Origin: a virus
IMG/VR virus record: IMGVR_UViG_3300043567_000498
Location: 19,934-83,933 of that record
Reading direction: 5' to 3' (one strand)
DNA: 64,000 nt
Shown here: positions 1-8,001 of the stretch, one piece after another
Numbering within the stretch: position 1 is the first letter of the stretch
Layout of the letters: every line of letters starts with the position of its first letter
Notes under the pieces: generated by a model
The model's input: the letters and a program-made list of their open reading frames with translations, nothing else
Told to the model about the DNA's origin: nothing
Databases searched by the model: none
Position numbers and translations under genes: made by a program

Positions 1-467
1 TACTCTGCTGGTTTATTAAATGGAAAGATACTCGCAGGTTTTCCTAGATTACAACTAAACTGATTAATAGCATCTATCATCAACTCAACAGAGTTTTGTT
101 GATGAAGAAAGTCATCCTGAATAAAGTAGACCCAATCTTTTCCATAATCTCTGCCGTGTTCATAGCAACGAAGTATAGAAGGCATTATACCATAAGTTTC
201 AAGATGGGTCAAATTAACTTTGAACTTTGCCGTATCAATCAATCTTTGAAGAATATCTAGAAACTCTTGGTCTGAATGGTCGTCAAAAATTTGGAGTTCT
301 ATTTCATAATCTGGATATTGTTCTTGAGCATAGTTAAGACTATCAATTACAGAAAAAATACATCTTGATGATACTTCTATCTTTGGTGCTTCACAATATC
401 TTTCGTGACTATCATCTCGGTTTCCTTTTGAATGAGACTGAAGAACAACTAACAAATGAGTTTTCAT
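1..467 (-). CDS. Glycosyltransferase-like protein (GT-A type), 3' part beyond window
   Basis: The first 155 residues of a protein whose C-terminal part lies beyond base 1. It starts at an ATG (465-467) overlapping the stop of the sulfotransferase gene in an ATGA, so the two are translationally coupled. The N-terminus (MKTHLLVVLQSHSKGN) leads into an alternating alpha/beta pattern with an acidic FDDHSD stretch near residue 77 and a DXD-like IQDDF motif near residue 126, as in family-2-like GT-A enzymes that bind nucleotide-sugar through a divalent metal. Acceptor and sugar cannot be told. The location among RCC1 propellers and other modification enzymes suggests it decorates a virion or host-surface glycan (inference). 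Confidence 0.55.
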   Translation of the reverse strand, partial: MKTHLLVVLQSHSKGNRDDSHERYCEAPKIEVSSRCIFSVIDSLNYAQEQYPDYEIELQIFDDHSDQEFLDILQRLIDTAKFKVNLTHLETYGIMPSILRCYEHGRDYGKDWVYFIQDDFLHQQNSVELMIDAINQFSCNLGKPASIFPFNKPAE

Positions 468-1246
468 AAATCAAACTTGGAATATAGTTTTACATTTTCT
501 TCTCCTATTATATCAATAGGATTTTGTGAGATTTTAGATAACTTTGGACGAATGGTATGAAGGTCTTTTAGTCCCCAGGCTTCGTCTTTCTGTTCTCCAC
601 AAGCATTCTCAATCTCATTGAAGTTATTGTCTTGAGGAGAAACTTCTAAAAACTCATAGACCTTATTGAGTTCTTCTTGTGGATTAGAAATGAGTTGACT
701 ATATTCTACCAGATGAACCCAGTCTGGATACTTTGTGAGACCATATACCATACTCTCATAAGATGGAGCAACATAATATCTCCAAATATAATCAGCACGA
801 TTGTTATTTGTGATTGGAAGATTGTCTCGTCTCAAATGATTATCAATAAAATTATCTTCGTGCTTGGTTCTTTCTATCAGTGAGATATAAGATGTAAGAA
901 CTTCTGGAATAGAACGATAAGTTGCTACAATCTTTGGTTTGTTTGAAAGAAACATTTGAACCGTATCAAGGTTCTTACCCCAAAATCTGTGCTTGTCTAG
1001 GATTGTTGACTTTGGAATATGATTATAAAAGTTCGCAAGAACTGCCTTGTAGACATTATAAGATATTGCTTTACGGTCAAAGGTAAACTGCTGGTCTACT
1101 TTATTGAATGATTGCTCAATATCAGTCACCACATCACCTAATGGAGATGTTGGTGATACATAAATGTCTGGATGTTGATTGAGTATAGACCCTAATAATG
1201 TAGAACCACTTCTTGGAAGTCCTCCAAGAAAATATAATGTCTTCAT
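464..1246 (-). CDS. Sulfotransferase family protein
   Basis: A 260-residue protein of the PAPS-dependent sulfotransferase fold. The N-terminus FLGGLPRSGSTLLGSIL fits the 5'-phosphosulfate-binding loop (P-R-S-G-S-T), and IVATYRSIPEVLTSYI near residue 107 fits the second PAPS-binding element (R...S). The family transfers sulfate from PAPS to hydroxyls of glycans, lipids or proteins. Length is normal for the family. A CTAAATAC late-promoter-like site lies just upstream (1266-1273), and the 3' end overlaps the start of a glycosyltransferase-like gene by 4 bases. No PAPS-synthesis gene is in the window, so host PAPS would be used. The target is unknown; the tail-fibre neighbourhood makes virion glycan or protein sulfation a possibility. 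Confidence 0.72.
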   Translation of the reverse strand: MKTLYFLGGLPRSGSTLLGSILNQHPDIYVSPTSPLGDVVTDIEQSFNKVDQQFTFDRKAISYNVYKAVLANFYNHIPKSTILDKHRFWGKNLDTVQMFLSNKPKIVATYRSIPEVLTSYISLIERTKHEDNFIDNHLRRDNLPITNNNRADYIWRYYVAPSYESMVYGLTKYPDWVHLVEYSQLISNPQEELNKVYEFLEVSPQDNNFNEIENACGEQKDEAWGLKDLHTIRPKLSKISQNPIDIIGEENVKLYSKFDL

Positions 1247-1265
1247 AATATTTTGATTGTTATGA

Positions 1266-1273
1266 GTATTTAG
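1266..1273 (-). promoter_or_regulatory. T4-late-like promoter for the sulfotransferase gene
   Basis: The minus strand reads CTAAATAC about 20 bases before the sulfotransferase ATG and overlaps the TAA stop of the RCC1 gene. It resembles the T4 late element TATAAATA. No -35 element is apparent, as expected for late promoters. Function is inferred from recurrence of the motif ahead of several genes in this window. Confidence 0.4.
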
Positions 1274-2448
1274 ATGCCTGGGTCTTGGTAGGTGAGTGCT
1301 GCTGTATGAGCACTATCTCCAGAACTCACTTGTTTCCAGTTGGTTCCTCCGGCAAATGTGGTGACTGGAGTGGATACATCAGTTGTTGCTGCGTTTCCAA
1401 GTCTTCCATTAGCACCATAACCCCAAGTCCATAAGGTTCCATCGGTCTTGATTGCTGTTGTGTGATTAAATCCAGAACTGACTTGTTTCCAATTGGTTCC
1501 TCCAGCGAATGTGGTGACTGGTGTGAATTTAGTGGTAAATGGCGGCTCACCAGTTCCAAGTCTTCCACTAAAAGAAAACCCCCAAACCCATAGAGTTCCA
1601 TCGGTTTTGATTGCTGCTGGAGAGTATCCAGCAGCACCCACTTGTTTCCAGTTGGTTCCTCCAGCGAATGTGGTGACTGGAGTAGATATATCGCCATTAC
1701 TATTGTTTCCAAGTTGACCACTAGATCCTTTACCCCAAAGCCAAAGAGTTCCATCGGTCTTGATTGCTGCTGTAAACTCAAATCCAGAACTCACTTGTTT
1801 CCAGTTGGTTCCTCCAGCAAATGTGGTGACTGGAGTGGATCTACTAGTTGTGCCAGCATTTCCAAGTTGTCCACTAGCATTATTACCCCAAACCCATAAA
1901 GTTCCATCGGTCTTGATTGCTGCTGTCAAACCATTTCCAGCACTTACCTGTTTCCAGTTGGTTCCTCCAGCAGATGTGGTGACTGGAGTGGATCTATCGG
2001 TTGTTGCTGCGTTTCCAAGTCTTCCATTAGCACCATAACCCCAAGTCCATAAGGTTCCATCGGTCTTGATTGCTGCTGTCAAACCATTTCCAGCACTTAC
2101 CTGTTTCCAGTTGGTTCCTCCAGCAAATGTGGTGACTGGAGTGGATCTATTGGTTGTTGATGCATTTCCAAGTCTTCCATAAGTTCCCGAACCCCAAACC
2201 CATAAAGTTCCATCGGTTTTTATTGCTGCTGTATGCGCGGCCCCACCACTGACTTGTTTCCAGTTGGTTCCTCCAGCAGATGTGGTGACTGGAGTGGATC
2301 TATCGGTTGTTGCTGCATTTCCAAGTATTCCAGTACCTCCAGCACCCCAAGTGAATAAGTTCCCATCACGAAACAAATCAGCAGGCACAAAGACATCATC
2401 AAAACTATAGACAACTCCATTTTCCGTAAAGTTATAAAATGTAGGCAT
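1270..2448 (-). CDS. RCC1-repeat seven-bladed beta-propeller protein (first of three)
   Basis: A 392-residue protein made almost entirely of seven RCC1 blades of about 50 residues, each containing AAIKTDGTLWxWG, a RLGN turn, STPVTT and GGTNWKQV. Seven W-G blade motifs can be counted, so a closed seven-bladed propeller is expected. About 30 N-terminal residues (MPTFYNFTENGVVYSF...) are outside the repeat and may attach it to the virion. Blades are nearly identical except for short loops after GGTNWKQV and around the RLGN turn, which would cluster on propeller surfaces. RCC1 propellers bind proteins or chromatin in eukaryotes. Here, downstream of collagen-like fibres, an adhesin or receptor-binding role is an inference. 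Two paralogues lie at 6089-7315 and 7995-9185. Confidence 0.8.
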   Translation of the reverse strand: MPTFYNFTENGVVYSFDDVFVPADLFRDGNLFTWGAGGTGILGNAATTDRSTPVTTSAGGTNWKQVSGGAAHTAAIKTDGTLWVWGSGTYGRLGNASTTNRSTPVTTFAGGTNWKQVSAGNGLTAAIKTDGTLWTWGYGANGRLGNAATTDRSTPVTTSAGGTNWKQVSAGNGLTAAIKTDGTLWVWGNNASGQLGNAGTTSRSTPVTTFAGGTNWKQVSSGFEFTAAIKTDGTLWLWGKGSSGQLGNNSNGDISTPVTTFAGGTNWKQVGAAGYSPAAIKTDGTLWVWGFSFSGRLGTGEPPFTTKFTPVTTFAGGTNWKQVSSGFNHTTAIKTDGTLWTWGYGANGRLGNAATTDVSTPVTTFAGGTNWKQVSSGDSAHTAALTYQDPGI

Positions 2449-2472
2449 TAGGGACCTCTAAAGACTTGGAAA

Positions 2473-2826
2473 CTACTCTGATATCATAATTGGAGTATTC
2501 ATTTTCTCTCCCCACTTTATAAACCAATCTTTTACATCAGCAGATATCTTTTTATTATTTATTCCAACTGCCTTTAGATACTGCCCGTTCTCATTTTGTT
2601 CTACAGAGACCAATACATTACACTTATCAGGTCTCATTTCTTCTGGAAGTAAATGTTGAGACCAAGCACACTGATAATTCCTACAGACTTCTGGTCGTGC
2701 CTTATGAACTCCACAACCACCTTCTTCTAGAAATCTACAAGATTGACTACACCCAAACTTCCATCCAAAAGCATCGCCCACCAACCAAGAACAGCAGGCA
2801 GTACATTCTCCACACTCACGAAACAT
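2473..2826 (-). CDS. YkgJ-family cysteine-rich protein
   Basis: A 117-residue protein with the YkgJ (putative zinc/iron-chelating) pattern: CGECTACC at residues 4-11, paired Cys in FGCSQSCRFL, GGCGVHKARPEVCRNYQC, then a variable C-terminal half. The family is linked to metal-dependent modification chemistry but has no firmly assigned reaction. The ATG at 2826 is chosen because AGGAGG stands eight bases upstream, and the start overlaps the preceding glycosyltransferase-like gene by 11 bases. A longer hydrophobic extension in the same frame would read through that gene and has no ribosome site. It sits in a run of modification enzymes between two RCC1 genes. Confidence 0.68.
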   Translation of the reverse strand: MFRECGECTACCSWLVGDAFGWKFGCSQSCRFLEEGGCGVHKARPEVCRNYQCAWSQHLLPEEMRPDKCNVLVSVEQNENGQYLKAVGINNKKISADVKDWFIKWGEKMNTPIMISE

Positions 2827-3496
2827 AATCACCCTCCTTAAAATAATAACTATAATTATTAAACTCAAAAGGATTTTCTTCAAATAATACATCATTATAT
2901 AAAGTCTTTGGATAGCAACTATCACTATCACCAATCCATCTTTCCTTTTCCATTCTACACTCAGAGTTTAAGTATCGTGATTTGATTGTATTAATATAGG
3001 AAGCATTTGCCCACCAAAAATTTCCCATATAAGCATAAGTCTTATCATTTGGTATTAAAGAACCATCGGCACAAATACTTGGCCCAATAGTTCCCAAATG
3101 AGAACCAACACAAGTATAAGTATCTAGATACTTTATACATTCCTTCCATTTATCAATCACAAAATATTCCATCATTAATCTCCAAGATTGAACCGAAAGT
3201 TCATTCTTTGTTGCTCCTTTGGTATGAAAATAAAGAACCTTATAATCTGGATTATTCTTACAGAAATCATTAAGTGCTAATAAGGTGGTTTTTTCAGTTC
3301 CCCAATCTTCCTCCTTATTATACTTAACTATTACTTTATCAGGAACATTAAAAAGTTCTTGACTTCCATTTACACTAAAATAAGTATAATCAGCATTTTG
3401 AAGTAATCCTGAAGCATATAATCTATGTAATTGTTGCTGGTAAATGAAAGCACCTATTCCCATTTGTCCTATATGATAAAAGATTGCTAGTTTCAC
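2816..3496 (-). CDS. Putative glycosyltransferase-like protein with YFHTKG motif
   Basis: A 226-residue protein. It begins MKLAIFYHIGQMG, has VLYFHTKGAT near residue 93, a conserved-looking SWRLMMEYFVIDKW helix, and a late IGDSDSC stretch. The HTKG motif and following W-containing helix recur in poorly characterised proteins found with glycosyltransferases in viruses and bacteria (recollection of family pattern, not a search). No transmembrane segment. It overlaps the upstream gene by 4 bases (ATGA) and the downstream YkgJ gene by 11, so it belongs to the operon 6057 to 2473. The specific reaction is unknown. Confidence 0.5.
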   Translation of the reverse strand: MKLAIFYHIGQMGIGAFIYQQQLHRLYASGLLQNADYTYFSVNGSQELFNVPDKVIVKYNKEEDWGTEKTTLLALNDFCKNNPDYKVLYFHTKGATKNELSVQSWRLMMEYFVIDKWKECIKYLDTYTCVGSHLGTIGPSICADGSLIPNDKTYAYMGNFWWANASYINTIKSRYLNSECRMEKERWIGDSDSCYPKTLYNDVLFEENPFEFNNYSYYFKEGDYVS

Positions 3497-4278
3497 GAAT
3501 GATACACTCCACCATTTTCACCGGACATTCCTTTGACCATCGTAAGACCAAGATTAGGAATATCAATAACATTCTTCTTATTGATAAAACGATAAAGTGA
3601 ATGTTCTACATCAGTTCCGGCAGTAAACTGTATCATTTTTTCCATATAAGTAAATGCTTTTTCAAGTGCTTCTATAGTATCAGTAAATAACATTCTATCA
3701 AAAGACCAAAGACCCGTAATCATCATACCCTTTGCTCCATAGAGATAAGCATAAACATTCTCAAGTTCTTTTTCATAGTTTTCCATTTCTTGTGAAAGGT
3801 AGTCATACTTTTTAATTACATACTTATTCTCAAGGAACTTACTTTGATAATCTTGAATATCAAAATCATCATTCAGTAAATATCTACCAGTCAATTTGAA
3901 TACTCTTTGACTATCATTAAAAATATTATGCTTTTGTATTACATAAAGAGTATTCAGTAATCCTCTTGTTTCTAATAGTGATTTGCCGTATGTAATCAGT
4001 TCTGGTCTTGCCTCAAGATTTTCATAGATTTGTTTGAGAACTGGTTCATCATAAAACTCCAGAAACAAATCCGTTTTTTCTTTGAGAATATCTTTTTGGT
4101 TTTCATCAATTGATTTAGAAGAACACTCAAATAAAACCACATAAGAATTATGAACTTTCTTACGAATACACTCAATCGTTTCTAAGGTTTGCTCAAATCT
4201 TTGTTGCTCATCATAGGCACTAAAATCTTTCTCTTGAAAGTGTTTGAGTGCCGAACCAACTAAAAATAAAAATTTCAT
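3493..4278 (-). CDS. Putative glycosyltransferase-like protein
   Basis: A 261-residue protein with a Rossmann-like N-terminus (MKFLFLVGSALKHF), a VVLFECSS strand near residue 49 and the VFKLTGRYLLND stretch near residue 124. A K-L-T/S-G-R-Y segment is typical of WavE-like and related polysaccharide-synthesis glycosyltransferases. There is no signal peptide or membrane helix. It shares a 4-base overlap with both its upstream oxygenase gene and its downstream neighbour, so all are translated from one message. Sugar and acceptor are unknown. I place it with glycan-modifying enzymes by motif and context only. Confidence 0.48.
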   Translation of the reverse strand: MKFLFLVGSALKHFQEKDFSAYDEQQRFEQTLETIECIRKKVHNSYVVLFECSSKSIDENQKDILKEKTDLFLEFYDEPVLKQIYENLEARPELITYGKSLLETRGLLNTLYVIQKHNIFNDSQRVFKLTGRYLLNDDFDIQDYQSKFLENKYVIKKYDYLSQEMENYEKELENVYAYLYGAKGMMITGLWSFDRMLFTDTIEALEKAFTYMEKMIQFTAGTDVEHSLYRFINKKNVIDIPNLGLTMVKGMSGENGGVYHS

Positions 4279-4733
4279 AAGTAATCCGTGTTAAAACTAA
4301 TAATAATTCGTTCTTCAGTTTCTTCTTCTGTATAATGAACCAAATCACTTGAAAAGATAACCAATAGTCCTGGATAAGGATGAATTGAAGTATCTGGAAA
4401 TATCAAAGGAGTGCTTCCAGAAATATAAAATGCTCCACTTACAATACTTTCTTCGTGCTTATGTGCCTTGAGTTTATTTCCTGCTTGTGAGATATTGAAC
4501 CAACTATTGATAAACTTGAGTGGAGGAATATCATACTTATTACAATATAATCTAACATATTGTTTGAAAATATTCCGCAATCCAGTCAGTTCTGGATACA
4601 TTAGAATAGGCATTCCATAATTATAAGTGGAAAACCCTTTAGTGACAAGTCCGTGAGAACTTGCTTCTATCTGTAAAAGTGTGTTCTTAATCGTATTTAG
4701 ATTGAGAAAGGATAAGTTATATTCCTCTATCAT
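4275..4733 (-). CDS. 2OG-Fe(II) oxygenase-like protein
   Basis: A 152-residue protein matching the small putative 2-oxoglutarate/Fe(II) oxygenases common in cyanophages (2OG-FeII_Oxy_5 type). Visible elements: SWFNISQAGNKLKAHKHEES near residue 85, which supplies the first His and acidic residue of the iron facial triad; GAFYISG; GLLVIFSSDLVHYTEEET with the distal His; and ERIIISFN with the Arg that would bind the 2OG carboxylate. These enzymes hydroxylate proteins, nucleic acids or small molecules. The collagen-like proteins nearby lack proline in their repeats, so a classical prolyl-hydroxylase role on those repeats is unlikely. It overlaps its upstream gene by 17 bases. Confidence 0.65.
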   Translation of the reverse strand: MIEEYNLSFLNLNTIKNTLLQIEASSHGLVTKGFSTYNYGMPILMYPELTGLRNIFKQYVRLYCNKYDIPPLKFINSWFNISQAGNKLKAHKHEESIVSGAFYISGSTPLIFPDTSIHPYPGLLVIFSSDLVHYTEEETEERIIISFNTDYL

Positions 4734-6057
4734 TTAGAAACTCTCCCAATTGCTTCAAAGGTTCGTCCCAGTTTCTTGGTTTCTTTTGCTTGAAGAGATG
4801 AACATTATCACCATACCACCAAGACTTTCCTGTTGAACTTGTCCATACATAATATTCCATAATTGGCACAAACACACAAACTTTCTTACCTTGTGCTGCT
4901 GCGATATGAGCAATAGAAGTACACGAAGTAATCACCAAGTCCATTTGAGATACAATTGAAAATGTATCCGTAAAGTCACGATTTGGAATATCAAAAGTCT
5001 TTACATCATAACCTTCTGGTGGTACTTGGTCTGGTAGTTGTAGGGAATATAAAGATGCTGGAGTTTTAGAAAGAATATCAAACAAAGGTTCTGGTTGAAT
5101 AGAACGAAAATGTGCCTGCTCAAATCCAGAACCAGAGTTCCAAAACATTCCAATCTTATAGTTTTGGTCTTCTTGTAGATAAGAGTATTGCTTTTGTTTT
5201 TCTGGTAATGGGTTTAGATAAGGAGTTTGACCCAAATCTTCTACTTTTAGATTGAGATAATAAGGTAGAGCAAGAGCATAAACCCAGCAGGCATCTTCTG
5301 GAAACTCTGGTTTATCGTAGATACACACAGAGTGAAACCCATTATAGTTGAAGAGTTTCACCAGTTCTTTTCTTGTAGAAGTCCAGATTGGTTTCATACC
5401 AAGTTCTTTCAGGTGCTTCATAAAACGAATATGAATAACCTCATCACCAGCACCACACTGACTGTCTATGATAATCGTTCTTCCAGGCTCTGGTGTTCCG
5501 TCCCACTTTGGAAATGGTGGAAGTTGTCGGTTCTTATATGCTTCCACTTCTCCTGCCTTGAGAAAGTGTTGAAGTCCTGTGCGAATATCATCCTTCCTGA
5601 AGTAATGACCCGATAAGTTGTGATATGCTTTTCTTTCTATCTCAGGTGGCAGTTTCTTTTTGAGTAAATCAAATAAAAGTTTCTCTGCTTTATTATTTTG
5701 ACCTAAAGCAGAATATGAAAATGTTTCCTCTAAAAGAAGTTCGGTATCTTGAGGATTTTGTGATTTGATTTTTGATATTTGAGTGATTGCTTTTTCTGGA
5801 TAGTTATTTTGATTGTATGCGTTGATAAGATTTTTTGATGTTGTATATTTTTCTTCTTTGGTCTTTGTGAGTTTGAGTGCTTTCTCGCCATAAGTAATCG
5901 CATTTGAGAAATCTTTAATCTCAAAGAAAATCTTTGCTACATCATCATATTGCTGAAAAGTTTCTGCTCTCTTTCCAAATGCCGAAAGAACTTGTGTTGT
6001 GAGTTCTTTTTCGTTGAATGAATACAGTGTTTTTGTGACCAACTCAAGGGGGTTCAT
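4717..6057 (-). CDS. TPR-repeat protein with GT-B (heptosyltransferase/GT9-like) domain
   Basis: A 446-residue two-part protein. Residues about 1-165 are helical TPR-type repeats (AITYGEKALKL..., KAEKLLFDLL). Residues about 190-446 form a GT-B-like domain with IIIDSQCGAGDEVIHIRFMK near the start and MDLVITSCTSIAHIAAAQGK, the pattern of GT9 and O-GlcNAc-transferase-like nucleotide-sugar sites. TPR-fused transferases often glycosylate proteins, which would suit a phage that modifies its own fibres (inference). It is the first gene of an operon running to 2473. A CTAATAAATACC late-promoter-like site lies at 6081-6092, overlapping the stop of the RCC1 gene upstream. Confidence 0.7.
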   Translation of the reverse strand: MNPLELVTKTLYSFNEKELTTQVLSAFGKRAETFQQYDDVAKIFFEIKDFSNAITYGEKALKLTKTKEEKYTTSKNLINAYNQNNYPEKAITQISKIKSQNPQDTELLLEETFSYSALGQNNKAEKLLFDLLKKKLPPEIERKAYHNLSGHYFRKDDIRTGLQHFLKAGEVEAYKNRQLPPFPKWDGTPEPGRTIIIDSQCGAGDEVIHIRFMKHLKELGMKPIWTSTRKELVKLFNYNGFHSVCIYDKPEFPEDACWVYALALPYYLNLKVEDLGQTPYLNPLPEKQKQYSYLQEDQNYKIGMFWNSGSGFEQAHFRSIQPEPLFDILSKTPASLYSLQLPDQVPPEGYDVKTFDIPNRDFTDTFSIVSQMDLVITSCTSIAHIAAAQGKKVCVFVPIMEYYVWTSSTGKSWWYGDNVHLFKQKKPRNWDEPLKQLGEFLNDRGI

Positions 6058-6080
6058 AAAGAATATTGAATGTATCTTGA

Positions 6081-6092
6081 GGTATTTATTAG
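6081..6092 (-). promoter_or_regulatory. T4-late-like promoter for the TPR-glycosyltransferase operon
   Basis: Minus strand CTAATAAATACC, about 25 bases before the ATG at 6057, overlapping the TAA of the second RCC1 gene. It matches the ATAAATA core of T4-type late promoters. Confidence 0.45.
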
Positions 6093-7315
6093 AAACTTGC
6101 GAAGTCTACTGATTTTATTACTGCTGTATGAGCACCTCCAGCAGCCACTTGTTTCCAGTTGGTTCCTCCGGCAAAGGTGGTGACTGGAGTGGATGTGCTG
6201 GTTATTGTTGCGTTTCCAAGTTGTCCATTAGTTCCAGAACCCCAAGTCCATAAGGTTCCATCGGTCTTGATTGCCGATGTATGACTAGTTCCACAAGTTA
6301 CTTGTTTCCAGTTAGTTCCTCCGGCAAATGTGGTGATTGGAGTGGATCTATTACCTGTAGCATTATTACCAAGTTGTAAATTAGCATTATATCCCCAAGT
6401 CCATAAAGTTCCATCAGTTTTGATTGCTGCTGTATGAGCACCTCCAGCAGCCACTTGTTTCCAGTTGGTTCCTCCGGCAAAGGTGGTGACTGGAGTAGAT
6501 CTACTACCGACAACACCATTTCCAAGTGATCCAGTAGTTCCCCCCCAAGTCCATAGAGTTCCATCGGTCTTGATTGCTGCCGTATGAGAACCTCCACCAC
6601 TCACTTGTTTCCAGTTGGTTCCTCCGGCAAATGTGGTGATTGGAGTGGATCTATTACCTGTAGCATTATTACCAAGTTGTAAATTAGCATTATATCCCCA
6701 AGTCCATAAAGTTCCATCAGTTTTGATTGCTACTGTATGGTTAGAAAAGGAAGTAGTACTAACTTGTTTCCAGTTGGTTCCACCGGCAAAGGTGGTGACT
6801 GGAGTGGATATATTGCCTGTTATTACTGCGTTTCCAAGTCTTCCATCACCACTAAAACCCCAAGTCCATAAGGTTCCATCAGTCTTAATTGCTGCTGTAT
6901 GTGAGTATCCACAACTTATTTGTTTCCAGTTGGTTCCACCGGCAAAGGTGGTGACTGGAGTGGATATATTACCTGTTGTTACTCCATTTCCAAGTCGTCC
7001 ACTAGCACCTAAACCCCAAGTCCATAAGGTTCCATCAGTCTTAATTGCTGCTGTATGAGATCCACCAGCACTCACTTGTTTCCAGTTGGTTCCACCGGCA
7101 GAAGTAGTAACTGGAGTGGATATATTCCCTGTTGTTGCTCCATTTCCAAGTCTTGCATTAGCTCCAGCACCCCAAGTCCAAAGTTCTGGAGGAATTCCAA
7201 TCCGTTGACCAATCTCAGGATAAACACTCATCAAATAATCTTTGGTGATTAACTTAGTACCTAAATCAACACTATTACTATCCCTAAAATTGGTTGTAAC
7301 TCTTAAAGAACTCAT
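6089..7315 (-). CDS. RCC1-repeat seven-bladed beta-propeller protein (second of three)
   Basis: A 408-residue paralogue of the genes at 1270 and 7995. Seven blades are visible by counting W-T-W-G motifs. Two blades (those containing GYNANLQLGNNATGNRSTP) are identical to each other in the surface-loop segment, evidence of recent internal duplication or gene conversion. A distinct N-terminal 45 residues (MSSLRVTTNFRDSNS...) precede the first blade. No signal peptide. The nearly identical DNA repeats encoding TNWKQV...AAIKTDGTLW would permit recombination between the three genes. A receptor-binding or tail-tip role is inferred from location; no enzymatic motif is seen. Confidence 0.8.
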   Translation of the reverse strand: MSSLRVTTNFRDSNSVDLGTKLITKDYLMSVYPEIGQRIGIPPELWTWGAGANARLGNGATTGNISTPVTTSAGGTNWKQVSAGGSHTAAIKTDGTLWTWGLGASGRLGNGVTTGNISTPVTTFAGGTNWKQISCGYSHTAAIKTDGTLWTWGFSGDGRLGNAVITGNISTPVTTFAGGTNWKQVSTTSFSNHTVAIKTDGTLWTWGYNANLQLGNNATGNRSTPITTFAGGTNWKQVSGGGSHTAAIKTDGTLWTWGGTTGSLGNGVVGSRSTPVTTFAGGTNWKQVAAGGAHTAAIKTDGTLWTWGYNANLQLGNNATGNRSTPITTFAGGTNWKQVTCGTSHTSAIKTDGTLWTWGSGTNGQLGNATITSTSTPVTTFAGGTNWKQVAAGGAHTAVIKSVDFASF

Positions 7316-7324
7316 TTTACTTTA

Positions 7325-7978
7325 CTATGGTGTTTGTGGTTGTTCTCTAATCACAACAGCATAAACATCATCAATCGTATTACAGGCATCAATCTCTTGA
7401 AGTTTTGCTAATTCCCAATCAAATGCTTCTTGAACTTTTATATCAATTTGATTGAGAATATATTGAAGTTCTGTTGTGGTAATCTCTAACCAAGTATTCT
7501 GGAACTTAAAGTTATGAGGACCTGGAGATGCTGCTAACTTACTTGCTAATAGAAGTCTCTCATCTCTTGAGGTTGATACTTCTACCTCGGTTCCATTTAT
7601 TGTAAGTGTGAGTATAGTATTTTCCTTTTCTCTTCTATATGGGGCAACTTCTTGCTTACGAAGTGTTTTGACTTCTTCTAAAGTCTTATCGGTAATTGGA
7701 TATGTTAATAGGACTTTAGTGGGAACTCCATTTTCTTCAATAATTTCCCAAGAAAAGTTTCCTACATTATGATACTTGGGGTCATTCTCTGGAATTACTC
7801 TTTCTGTTGGAACAAGATGAGTAAGTCCATCACTAAAATGAATAGGAAGTTGAGTAAAAGATTGATTTGATATTCTTTCTACCACTTCAAGTTCTTCTAA
7901 TTCTTCATTAATATAACGAACATTTGCTCCAAAAGGACCAAGTTCTAATGCGTTGTTATGAATAAGTGCTATTTCCAT
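7325..7978 (-). CDS. Phage protein, DUF4376-like C-terminal region
   Basis: A 217-residue protein beginning MEIALIHNNALELGPFGANV. The C-terminal part has the feel of DUF4376 domains found beside phage tail-fibre genes: STSRDERLLLASKLAA, then TTELQYILNQIDIKVQEAFDWE and a closing helix. I chose ATG 7978 because a CTCATAAATAC late-promoter site ends 13 bases upstream; a longer frame to 8050 would run into the RCC1 gene. It lies between two RCC1 propeller genes, so it may be a tail-fibre accessory or assembly factor. Function is not established from sequence. Confidence 0.6.
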   Translation of the reverse strand: MEIALIHNNALELGPFGANVRYINEELEELEVVERISNQSFTQLPIHFSDGLTHLVPTERVIPENDPKYHNVGNFSWEIIEENGVPTKVLLTYPITDKTLEEVKTLRKQEVAPYRREKENTILTLTINGTEVEVSTSRDERLLLASKLAASPGPHNFKFQNTWLEITTTELQYILNQIDIKVQEAFDWELAKLQEIDACNTIDDVYAVVIREQPQTP

Positions 7979-7990
7979 CGGTCTTTTTAG

Positions 7991-8001
7991 GTATTTATGA
8001 G
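7991..8001 (-). promoter_or_regulatory. T4-late-like promoter upstream of the DUF4376-like gene
   Basis: Minus strand CTCATAAATAC ends 13 bases before the ATG at 7978 and includes the TAA stop of the RCC1 gene at 7995. The ATAAATAC core is shared with sites at 6081, 19594 and 60791. Confidence 0.45.

Noticed and set aside
2473-2934. A longer YkgJ-protein start adding 36 hydrophobic residues
   Set aside because: It would lie inside the upstream glycosyltransferase-like gene and has no ribosome site, whereas ATG 2826 has AGGAGG.
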